A stretch of 64,000 bases of DNA, taken from assembly GCA_910575835.1 (NCBI GenBank), contig CAJTGB010000007.1, forward strand, positions 1 to 64,000. Reading direction: 5' to 3'. Positions 43,485 to 51,171 of the stretch are shown here, piece after piece (position 1 is the stretch's first letter; the number at the start of each line of letters is the position of its first letter). The translations under genes and the position numbers were made by a program. The stretch comes from Lachnospiraceae bacterium (GTDB lineage: Bacteria > Bacillota > Clostridia > Lachnospirales > Lachnospiraceae). Below the pieces are notes generated by a model that searched no databases, was not told the origin of the DNA, and was given only the letters and a program-made list of their open reading frames with translations.

Positions 43485-44317
43485 TTATAAAGGAAGTTAT
43501 CAACCAGGCAATAGATTATATTTTAGGCCATATTGAAGAGGAACTGACACTTGAAGATGTGGCGGGGCACTGCCATCTCTCGAAGTTTTATTTCAGCCGT
43601 CTTTTCAAAGAACAGACAGGAGAGAGTGTCTACGGATTCATTAAGAGAGTGAAGCTTGAGCAGAGTGCGTTCCGTCTTAAGACGGAGCAGGAACGCCGGA
43701 TCACTGAGATTGGCGCTGATTACGGTTATAGTTCGTCAAACTACAGTTCCGCATTTCGGCAGCACTACCGCATGGCTCCGATAGATTTTCGCAGGCAGAG
43801 TTATTTTTCTTCGATGGCTCATCCTTTTTTTCATCATGAAAACTGGCAGGTGGAGAGTTTTGAAGCGTGTGACAGCAAGATTACGATTGAAAATATCCCG
43901 GATTATTTTGTGATATATGAGAGACGCTTCGGAAGTTACGAGAATCTGTGCAGAGATTGGGATAACTTTATTGAAAAATACCGGAAGTTCATTACGGAAG
44001 AGACACGTCTTTTAGAGCGGACGTATGACGATCCTGCCGTGACTTCTGCCGGACACTGTCTGTATGATATCTGTATGAGTGTTGGAGAAGACTGCCCCCT
44101 GACAAACACAGCAAAGCTCCAGGGCGGAAGATGTATCGTATATCATTTTAAAGGGCATGCAAAACATATTTACGCGGCGTATCAGACCATATTTCTGGTA
44201 TGGCTGCCGAAGGTGTCCTATGAACTGGACGCAGCGAAGAGCTTATTTGATATTTATCATATGGTGGACAGCACGACGATGTATATGGAGCTAAGTATCT
44301 GTATCCCGCTAAAATGA
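43481..44317 (+). CDS. AraC-family regulator with GyrI-like effector domain
   Basis: A 278-residue regulator. The N-terminal double HTH of AraC type spans about residues 5-105 (LTLEDVAGHCHLSKFYFSRLFK, then ITEIGADYGYSSSNYSSAFRQHY). The C-terminal GyrI-like/BmrR-type ligand domain spans about 120-278. The ATG at 43481 overlaps the GNAT stop (ATGA). Such regulators usually activate efflux genes in response to drugs, so the MATE gene beginning 127 bp downstream is a natural target; this is inference. Confidence 0.88.
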   Translation: MIIKEVINQAIDYILGHIEEELTLEDVAGHCHLSKFYFSRLFKEQTGESVYGFIKRVKLEQSAFRLKTEQERRITEIGADYGYSSSNYSSAFRQHYRMAPIDFRRQSYFSSMAHPFFHHENWQVESFEACDSKITIENIPDYFVIYERRFGSYENLCRDWDNFIEKYRKFITEETRLLERTYDDPAVTSAGHCLYDICMSVGEDCPLTNTAKLQGGRCIVYHFKGHAKHIYAAYQTIFLVWLPKVSYELDAAKSLFDIYHMVDSTTMYMELSICIPLK

Positions 44318-44443
44318 ATCAGATAATTGAATGATTGATCAAGAGCGGATAAAAGGGCAAGAATTCAGAAGTATATAATCAGATTCCTTCTTATAATAAA
44401 TGAGTAGCTGAAACGAAAGCGCATTATAAAAGGAGGAATTAAT

Positions 44444-45751
44444 ATGGACTTAGAACAGATGAGACAGAATACGGCAGGGATGATCCTTGGATTCTCGATA
44501 CCGGCGATCATATCTATGATCCTCACCTCATTGATCACGATTGCGGATGGATTCTTTATCGGGAATTATGTGGGAAAGGAGGGGATTGCGGCGGTCAATC
44601 TCGGACTTCCGATCATATACCTGTATCTTGGAGTCGGCCTTATGGTTTCCATAGGCGGAGTTGCTATTGCAGGAATGGCGCTTGGTTCCGGTGACCGGCT
44701 CGTCTGTAATCAGGTATTCAGACAGACGATCGCGGTTACCTTTGTGTTCTCATTGTTTATAAGCTGCGCTATGATATTCTGCTTTGAGCCTATGCTGTCT
44801 ATCCTGCATGCCAACGGACAGGTGAGTGGTTATTTTAAGGACTACTATCGGATCATGCTTCTGGAATTGCCAGTGATGGTGGTCAATTCTTCTTTTGGGA
44901 TGTTCATCCGGGGAGAAGGAGAGCCAAAGTATTATATGAAGATCAGTATTATCAGTGTGATTCTGAATGTCCTGTTGGATTATGTGTTTGCGGCACGGTT
45001 TCATATGGGAGTTGCCGGAATCGCGGCGGCTTCGCTTATATCAGCGTTGGTTTCACTGATCTGTATCTTGTATTTTTTCGCGGAGAAAGCAAGGATCTAC
45101 CGTCTGGGGATGTTTCGTTTTTCCGGGGAGATCTGTGTGCGGGCGATCTTGAATGGAAGTTCGGAATTTATCGGCGAGATGTCTACGGGAATTGCAATGT
45201 TTGCTTTTAATTTTGTGATTATGAGAAAGGCCGGGGCGGACGGCGTAACTGCATTTACGATTGCAGGATATTTAGCTTATGCGTTCAGTATGGCCATTGT
45301 TGGATTTGGACAGGGTGCAAGTCCGTTGATTAGTTTTGCTTATGGTGCAAAAGAGAAAAAACTTGCTGCCGGCATCCGAAAGCAGACGAACCGGTATGTC
45401 TTTTTCGCAGGCATCGCTGTGTATCTTCTAATGGCTGCAGGAATGGGGTGGTACAGCCGTGTATTTGTGCAGAGTGAAAATGTAGAAAAAATGATACGGT
45501 CAGGCATGCTTATCTTTATGATCTCATTTTTCTTCTCAGGAATCAATTCTATCTCATCGTTTTATTTTACTGCGACAGGGAGAGCGTTTGAATCGGCTGT
45601 GATCTCCGCTTCAAGAGGGCTGATCGTTTTGCTGGCCTGCATCTTCACGCTTCCGTACCTGTTCGGGATGACGGGGATATGGATGGCAGCTCCAGTGACG
45701 GAGATCGTGACACTGGGTGTGACATTGCTGTTTTTGCATACCCGGGCTTAA
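44444..45751 (+). CDS. MATE family efflux transporter
   Basis: A 435-residue, 12-helix MATE protein (LGFSIPAIISMILTSLITIADGFFIGNYVG near the start, IRGEGEPKYYMKISIISVILNVLLDY at the middle of the first half). AAAAGGAGGAATTAAT is a strong ribosome binding site. It follows an AraC/GyrI-like regulator gene, which may control it. The last codons (LLFLHTRA) form the first unit of a three-unit tandem repeat that continues beyond the stop. Confidence 0.9.
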   Translation: MDLEQMRQNTAGMILGFSIPAIISMILTSLITIADGFFIGNYVGKEGIAAVNLGLPIIYLYLGVGLMVSIGGVAIAGMALGSGDRLVCNQVFRQTIAVTFVFSLFISCAMIFCFEPMLSILHANGQVSGYFKDYYRIMLLELPVMVVNSSFGMFIRGEGEPKYYMKISIISVILNVLLDYVFAARFHMGVAGIAAASLISALVSLICILYFFAEKARIYRLGMFRFSGEICVRAILNGSSEFIGEMSTGIAMFAFNFVIMRKAGADGVTAFTIAGYLAYAFSMAIVGFGQGASPLISFAYGAKEKKLAAGIRKQTNRYVFFAGIAVYLLMAAGMGWYSRVFVQSENVEKMIRSGMLIFMISFFFSGINSISSFYFTATGRAFESAVISASRGLIVLLACIFTLPYLFGMTGIWMAAPVTEIVTLGVTLLFLHTRA

Positions 45752-45835
45752 AAAGATATGACATTGCTGTTTTGCATATCTGTGCTTAAAAAGGTATGGC
45801 ATTGTTGTTTTGCATATCTGTGCATAAAAAAGTAT
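45721..45835 (+). repeat. Three 38-39-bp tandem repeats at the end of the MATE gene
   Basis: Units at 45721-45759, 45760-45797 and 45798-45835 share GACATTGCTGTTTT, GCATATCTGTGCTT and AAAAAGGTAT cores. The first unit is the coding end and stop of the transporter, so the array arose by duplication of the gene's 3' end. Confidence 0.88.
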
Positions 45836-45894
45836 TTCATTTGATGTAGGGATGCTGTATAATTGGTTGCAGCAAAATACGCGGGGTGAAACTT

Positions 45895-46392
45895 ATGGGA
45901 TTAACACTGATTCTTGCTTACCGGCATGCGGCAGAAGTTGGGCAGTTGTTTACAGAATATACAAAGATGCTGATTGACGGGGATCCTTCGTTCAGAGAAT
46001 ATCTTGATATTCAGAATTATGACGAGGAACTGGAACATTTGGAGGATAAATACGGACAGCCATTTGGCAGGCTGTATCTGGCGTACTATGATGGAGAGTT
46101 GGCAGGCTGTATCGGGTTAAAGAAAATCGATGAGCAGAACTGTGAGATGAAACGGCTGTATGTAAGATCCCAGTTTCGAGGGAAGCATATTGGGAGCCGC
46201 TTGATCCGGCAGATCATAGAAGATGCAAGGAAGATCGGATATTCGTATATGCTGCTGGATACGCTGCCCTTTCTTGAGAGTGCGGTGCATCTCTATAGAG
46301 AATATGGTTTTTATGAGATAGACAGTTATAATGACAGTCCTATGGAGACGTCTATATATATGAAAGCGGATTTGAAGCGGAATATAAAATGA
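45895..46392 (+). CDS. GNAT N-acetyltransferase
   Basis: A 165-residue acetyltransferase with the GNAT core: YLAYYDGELAGCIGLKK, MKRLYVRSQFRGKHIGSRLIRQII (acetyl-CoA-binding R/QxxGxG/A-type loop) and a C-terminal LYREYGFYEID. The ATG at 45895 is preferred (GGGGTG seven bases upstream) over a GTG at 45886. Substrate unknown. It follows the tandem repeats and precedes an AAA-ATPase gene by 12 bp, possibly in one transcript. Confidence 0.87.
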   Translation: MGLTLILAYRHAAEVGQLFTEYTKMLIDGDPSFREYLDIQNYDEELEHLEDKYGQPFGRLYLAYYDGELAGCIGLKKIDEQNCEMKRLYVRSQFRGKHIGSRLIRQIIEDARKIGYSYMLLDTLPFLESAVHLYREYGFYEIDSYNDSPMETSIYMKADLKRNIK

Positions 46393-46404
46393 GGTTGTGA
46401 TAAG

Positions 46405-47988
46405 ATGAAAAAAACATTTAACTCAGATGGGTATTGTGATCCGGGATTGCACTATATGGTTGATCTGTCCAGCCGTCTAAAAGAGATAAAAAGTATGGTC
46501 GATTCTGAGAAATACTTTACGATCAATCGTGCCAGACAATACGGTAAGACAACAATATTATCTGCCTTGGCAGACTATCTGAAGGATTACTATGAAGTTG
46601 TGAGCCTGGATTTTCAGACTATGAGTTCCTTAGCATTTGAAAACGAGCAGTCGTTCGTTGCGGCTTTTTCAGAAGAACTATTGGATCTGGCCGAAGAACT
46701 GCCGGATAATGTGGAAGGTAAGATTTCCGCATTTGCAGATCGGTCAGCACAGATCAATTCACTTCAGGCGCTTTTTAAAGTTATGAAAACCTGGTGTAAA
46801 GAATCAGAAAAAAAAATTGTTCTGATCATAGACGAAGTGGATACTGCTGCAAATAATCAAGTGTTTATTGATTTTCTGGCACAGTTTAGAGCATGTTATC
46901 TAAAACGTAGAAGGATACGGACATTTCAATCCGTAATTCTTGCCGGGGTCTATGATATACGCAGTATCAAGGGGAAGATACATCCAGATGAAATCCAAAA
47001 AGAAAATAGTCCGTGGAATATTGCCGCTGATTTTCTTGTGGATTTGAGTTTTTGCAATAAGGATATCGTCGGAATGCTTGAAAGATATGAAGCAGATTAT
47101 CATACTGGAATGAATATTGGTGAGATTGCGGGCCTGCTCTATGATTACACATCCGGTTATCCTTATTTGGTGTCGCGTCTTTGTAAGCTAATGGATGAAC
47201 GAATTGCCGGGACGCCTGGATTTGAAGATAAAAGCAGTGTATGGACGAAGGCAGGCTGTCTGACTGCGGTTAAAATGTTATTAGAAGAAAATAATCCGTT
47301 GTTTGATTCACTTGTGAATAAATTATACCAATTTCCGGAATTGAATGCGGTTATTTCGCGTCATCTATTTCAGGGCCAGCCTATTGCGTATGATGCAGAT
47401 GATCCCGTTGTTAGAAATGCAAGAATGTTTGGTTTTGTAGAAGTTCATAATTCTATGGTACAGATTGCGAACAGGATCTTTGAAACCCGCCTGTATAACA
47501 GATTTTTATCAAATTACAAAGATCAGAACAGTGATATATATACGGAGGCTTCCAGGGATAAGAATCAGTTTATTGTGAACGGACATTTGAACGTCAGACG
47601 TGTACTTGAGAAGTTCGTAGAGACTTTCGATGATCTATACGGCGACAAGGAAGAAAATTTCCTTGAAGAAGAGGGAAGAAGATATTTTATGCTTTTTTTG
47701 AAACCGATCATCAATGGGACGGGACATTGTTATGTAGAAGCAGAGACGAGAAACAGGGAGAGATTGGATCTGATCATCGACTATCATGGGGAGCAGCATA
47801 TCTGTGAACTTAAGATCTGGCGGGGGAACGCATACAATGAGAGGGGAGAAAAACAACTTTCAGGATATCTTGATCATTTCGGATTGAGAAAGGGTTATAT
47901 GCTTAGTTTCAATTTTAATAAGAAAAAAGAGATTGGTGTAAAAAAGATTATCCTTGGGAATAAGATATTAATTGAAGCGGTTGTCTAA
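46405..47988 (+). CDS. AAA-ATPase with C-terminal PD-(D/E)XK nuclease-like domain
   Basis: A 527-residue protein. The P-loop-like NRARQYGKTTIL is near residues 42-53, Walker B KIVLIIDEVDTA near 135-147, and a winged-helix-like middle follows (LLYDYTSGYPYLVSRLCKLMDE). The C-terminal PD-(D/E)XK fold shows RERLDLIIDY (Asp455) and HICELKIWRG (Glu468, Lys470). The layout parallels PF09820/PF08011 proteins that are abundant paralogues in gut Clostridia and Bacteroidetes; their role (defence, mobile-element or toxin-related) is not established. TGAGGTTGTGATAAG precedes the ATG; a terminator follows. Confidence 0.82.
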   Translation: MKKTFNSDGYCDPGLHYMVDLSSRLKEIKSMVDSEKYFTINRARQYGKTTILSALADYLKDYYEVVSLDFQTMSSLAFENEQSFVAAFSEELLDLAEELPDNVEGKISAFADRSAQINSLQALFKVMKTWCKESEKKIVLIIDEVDTAANNQVFIDFLAQFRACYLKRRRIRTFQSVILAGVYDIRSIKGKIHPDEIQKENSPWNIAADFLVDLSFCNKDIVGMLERYEADYHTGMNIGEIAGLLYDYTSGYPYLVSRLCKLMDERIAGTPGFEDKSSVWTKAGCLTAVKMLLEENNPLFDSLVNKLYQFPELNAVISRHLFQGQPIAYDADDPVVRNARMFGFVEVHNSMVQIANRIFETRLYNRFLSNYKDQNSDIYTEASRDKNQFIVNGHLNVRRVLEKFVETFDDLYGDKEENFLEEEGRRYFMLFLKPIINGTGHCYVEAETRNRERLDLIIDYHGEQHICELKIWRGNAYNERGEKQLSGYLDHFGLRKGYMLSFNFNKKKEIGVKKIILGNKILIEAVV

Positions 47989-48018
47989 ATTGCTTTTGTG
48001 ATGCCGAAAATAATACAG

Positions 48019-48053
48019 AACTCCATCAGCTTTCTGGTTTGATGGAGTTTTTT
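48019..48053 (+). terminator. Intrinsic terminator after the AAA-ATPase gene
   Basis: AACTCCATCA (48019-48028) pairs perfectly with TGATGGAGTT (48040-48049), followed by a T run. Confidence 0.88.
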
Positions 48054-48064
48054 ATAAATATTTT

Positions 48065-48090
48065 TGTAACGTTTTTCATTTTCAGCGGTT
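48065..48090 (+). promoter_or_regulatory. Candidate ECF-type autoregulated promoter
   Basis: TGTAACGTTTT (-35-like, 48065) and CGGTTA (-10-like, from 48086) are 15 bp apart and lie 25 bp before the sigma factor start. The AAC-containing -35 is typical of ECF sigma factors, which often autoregulate. Confidence 0.4.
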
Positions 48091-48114
48091 AATTGGGTGA
48101 AGGGAGGTGAAAAA

Positions 48115-48618
48115 GTGGATTTCGGAGACATTTATCAAGCTTATTTTAGAGATGTATTTTTCTACTTATGCAGTTTATCCGGGAATGAGAGTATCGCTGA
48201 GGAAACTGCACAGGAGACGTTCGTTAAGGCGCTTAAGGCTATCGACTCCTTTGACGGTTCAAAAGATATCCGGGCATGGCTTTTTACGATTGCAAAGAAT
48301 ACATATTATACTTACTGCAAACGTCAAAAGATTTATGCAGATGAGGAGTTATCAGAAAATACAGCAATCATACAGGCGGATTTTACAGAACGTTTTTCAG
48401 ATGAGGAGAGTGCCTTTCGTATCCATCAGTTCCTTCACAGCATGGACGAACCTTATAAAGAAGTATTCAGCCTGCGGGTATTTGGGGAACTGCCCTTTGA
48501 AAAAATCGGCATGCTTTTTGGGAAGAGCCCCGGGTGGGCACGAGTAACGTATTATCGGGCAAAAAAGAAGATATATGAGTATATGGAGGCGATAGAACAT
48601 GAAAAAAATCAATTGTAA
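48115..48618 (+). CDS. ECF-type RNA polymerase sigma factor
   Basis: A 167-residue sigma-70 family factor: region 2 (YQAYFRDVFFYLCSLSGN, AEETAQETFVKALKAI, RAWLFTIAKNTYYTYCKR) and region 4 (PYKEVFSLRVFGELPFEKIGMLFGKSPGWARVTYYRAKKK). The GTG at 48115 is chosen because GGGAGGTGAAAAA stands before it. Its 3' end overlaps the anti-sigma gene. It probably drives its own operon and an envelope-stress regulon; the signal is unknown. Confidence 0.9.
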   Translation: MDFGDIYQAYFRDVFFYLCSLSGNESIAEETAQETFVKALKAIDSFDGSKDIRAWLFTIAKNTYYTYCKRQKIYADEELSENTAIIQADFTERFSDEESAFRIHQFLHSMDEPYKEVFSLRVFGELPFEKIGMLFGKSPGWARVTYYRAKKKIYEYMEAIEHEKNQL

Positions 48619-49282
48619 CATAATTAGAGATATTCTTCCGCTCTATCTGGATGATGTTGTCTGTGACGACACAAAAGAATTGGTGGAAGATCATCTGAAT
48701 ATCTGTGATTCATGCAGGATGGAAGCCGAGATACTGGGACAGAATATTGCTTTGCCGACAAATAGAAATATTAAGCTATCTGACGCAAAAGTAGTAAAAA
48801 AGCTGAAAAACCGGTTATTCAGAAAAAAAGTTGTCGTATCGGTCATATCGGTCGTGGTATCCGTTGCAATCGTGATAGGGATATATGCCTATATGTCTTT
48901 GACAAGCTCTTATATTCCGTATGACAGCGCAAACATTCGGATAGAGGATGATAACGGAGAACTCTATGTCAGTTATGATGGAGATCATCTGGCCGGCACA
49001 GTGATTGTACACACTGAAGTGACGATAGACGGAGAGGAGAAGGACGCGGTAATTTTCAGCTATTATGAAACGCTCTGGTCCAGATATGTCGAACCTTTAT
49101 TTAATCAATCTCAGGAAGAAAGCGGAATCTGCGGCTTAGGCGACAAGTCAGAAATCGACCGAATCTATTACGCAGAATTCGATCTGGATGCTTATCTGGA
49201 TTATTGCAGCTATTCCGCTCCGACTAAAGAGTGGGATACCGAATATATGATCGAGAGATCAGAGATGATCTGGAGTGAGTAA
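48599..49282 (+). CDS. Anti-sigma factor with zinc-finger domain
   Basis: A 227-residue single-pass membrane protein. The N-terminal ZAS domain (CNIIRDILPLYLDDVVCDD, then HLNICDSCRMEAEIL, the HxxxCxxC zinc motif) binds and restrains the sigma factor. A transmembrane helix lies at about residues 79-100, and an extracytoplasmic domain of about 125 residues follows that may sense the signal. It overlaps the sigma gene by 20 bp. Release of the sigma factor probably needs regulated proteolysis, as in RsiW-type systems. Confidence 0.85.
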   Translation: MKKINCNIIRDILPLYLDDVVCDDTKELVEDHLNICDSCRMEAEILGQNIALPTNRNIKLSDAKVVKKLKNRLFRKKVVVSVISVVVSVAIVIGIYAYMSLTSSYIPYDSANIRIEDDNGELYVSYDGDHLAGTVIVHTEVTIDGEEKDAVIFSYYETLWSRYVEPLFNQSQEESGICGLGDKSEIDRIYYAEFDLDAYLDYCSYSAPTKEWDTEYMIERSEMIWSE

Positions 49283-49366
49283 ATTAGAAGTTTGGAAGCC
49301 CGAGTTCGTAATCCTGTTCGCAATCCTGATGAATTATAATGGATATCAAGAGCAATTTGTGGTAGA

Positions 49367-49471
49367 ATAAAACAAATTTCTTTAAAAGATAAATTAAATT
49401 TGAGCGTTTCGGAAGAACTGTTAAAAGAAATAGAAAAAGACGGGGTAATCATATATAGAAGAAGCTTAATT
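49367..49471 (+). pseudogene. Remnant of a nucleotidyltransferase C-terminus
   Basis: A short open stretch encoding KDKLNLSVSEELLKEIEKDG followed by VIIYRRS resembles the C-terminal end of MntA/MJ0435-type minimal nucleotidyltransferases (often ending VIIYE). No start or upstream domain is present. Confidence 0.4.
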
Positions 49472-49488
49472 GACAGGAGAGGTGGAGT

Positions 49489-51096
49489 ATGGGCAGTTAT
49501 TTGAATTCCGGGAATAAGGGATTCCGGGAGAGCTTGAATTCTGCGATTTATGTAGATAAAACCGGGTTTATTGCAAGGATGAACGCTGTTCTGGACACAC
49601 AGCAGAAGTTTGTCTGTGTCAGCCGCCCAAGACGGTTTGGGAAATCTGTGGCGGCAAATATGCTGGCGGCTTATTATAATCAGGATGAAGATTCTGCAAA
49701 GTTATTTGAGGACTTGGAGATCAGTCAGTCAGAGTCATATAGAAAACACTTAAATAAATATGATGTCATCAAGATCAATATGCAGGACTTTTTAAGTATG
49801 GCCGGTAATGTGGATGAGATGCTGTCCATGCTTTGCAAATATCTTATTTTTGATTTGACAGATTATTTCACGGAGATTCGTTTCAGGGATAATAATAATT
49901 TGATCCAGGTGATGAAGGATATTTTTGCCAGGACAAAGAGGCCTTTTATCATCCTGATTGACGAATGGGACTGTCTTTTCCGTGAATATCAACAAGACGG
50001 GGACGCTCAGAAGAAGTATCTTGATTTTCTCCGTGCCTGGCTGAAGGACAAGGAATACGTGGCGTTAGCCTATATGACTGGAATCCTTCCGATCAAGAAA
50101 TATGGTTCACATTCTGCTTTGAATATGTTTACCGAGTATTCCATGACAGATTCGGGTAATCTGGCAGAATATTTCGGATTTACGGAAGAAGAGGTTAAGG
50201 CGCTCTGTGCAAAGTATGAGATGAGTTTTGAGGAAATGAAGGCATGGTATGACGGTTACCGGCTTGTAACGCATACAAAAGACGGCGATATATGTTATTA
50301 TATGTATAATCCTAAATCAGTAGTAGAAGCTCTGATGCGGCACAAATTCGGCACATACTGGAACCGGACGGAGACTTATGAGGCTCTTAAGATCTATATT
50401 CAGATGGATATGGACGGACTGAAGGATGCAGTAGTCCGGATGCTGGCGAGAGAAGAGATCCGAATTAATACAGGGACATTCGAGAATGATATGACAACAT
50501 TTGCAACGAAGGACGATGTCTTAACATTGTTGGTGCATCTGGGATATCTGACTTTTGACGGTACCAGGGAAACTGTCGCCATCCCGAATAAGGAAGTCTC
50601 ACAAGAATATGTGAATGCGATCAGCACTATGGACTGGCAGGAGGTGATCCATTCCGTAGAGGCTTCAAGGAAGCTTCTGACATCATTGTGGGAGATGGAT
50701 AGTCAGGCTGTAGCAGAGGGCATTGACCGTGCGCACAGGGAGATATCGATTCTTGAATATAATGATGAGAATTCCCTTAGCTGTACCGTCAATTTGGCGT
50801 TCTATTTTGCAAGAGAATATTATACGATCATCAGGGAACTGCCAAGCAAAAAGGGATTCGCAGATATTTGCCTGATACCGCGTAAGCTCCACATGGATAA
50901 GCCGGCTGCAGTCATTGAACTAAAGTGGGATAAGGATGCTGCAGGAGCGATTGCGCAGATCAAGGATAAGAATTATGTGGATGCGCTAAGGGATTATGAG
51001 GGCAATCTGATTCTTGCGGGGATCAGCTATGACAGAAAGACCAAGGCGCATACCTGTGTGATCGAGAAAGTACAGAAAACAGATACGATCGACTAA
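49489..51096 (+). CDS. AAA-ATPase-like/PD-(D/E)XK nuclease protein (PF09820 + PF08011)
   Basis: A 535-residue intact member of the family whose dead copy lies at 5930. The N-terminal module has GFRESLNSAIYVDKT, CVSRPRRFGKSVAAN (P-loop, Lys52) and FIILIDEWD (Walker B, near 157). The Trp-Tyr-Asp segment MKAWYDGYRL and PKSVVEAL lie in the middle. The C-terminal nuclease-like domain contains GFADICLIP (Asp about 459) and AAVIELKWDKD (Glu about 479, Lys 481). GACAGGAGAGGTGGAGT gives a strong ribosome binding site. It is separate from the sigma/anti-sigma pair by ~200 bp holding a gene remnant. Confidence 0.87.
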   Translation: MGSYLNSGNKGFRESLNSAIYVDKTGFIARMNAVLDTQQKFVCVSRPRRFGKSVAANMLAAYYNQDEDSAKLFEDLEISQSESYRKHLNKYDVIKINMQDFLSMAGNVDEMLSMLCKYLIFDLTDYFTEIRFRDNNNLIQVMKDIFARTKRPFIILIDEWDCLFREYQQDGDAQKKYLDFLRAWLKDKEYVALAYMTGILPIKKYGSHSALNMFTEYSMTDSGNLAEYFGFTEEEVKALCAKYEMSFEEMKAWYDGYRLVTHTKDGDICYYMYNPKSVVEALMRHKFGTYWNRTETYEALKIYIQMDMDGLKDAVVRMLAREEIRINTGTFENDMTTFATKDDVLTLLVHLGYLTFDGTRETVAIPNKEVSQEYVNAISTMDWQEVIHSVEASRKLLTSLWEMDSQAVAEGIDRAHREISILEYNDENSLSCTVNLAFYFAREYYTIIRELPSKKGFADICLIPRKLHMDKPAAVIELKWDKDAAGAIAQIKDKNYVDALRDYEGNLILAGISYDRKTKAHTCVIEKVQKTDTID

Positions 51097-51171
51097 AATT
51101 TGTGAAACATAAAACGGCATCCCGGCAGTGCAAAAAGCATGCTGCCGATCTGAATATTGAGGAGAAGATCT

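Noticed and set aside
51124-51150. A GC-rich hairpin between the AAA-ATPase and COG2509 genes, considered as a terminator
   Set aside because: The stem is interrupted and not followed by a T run, so it is left unannotated.
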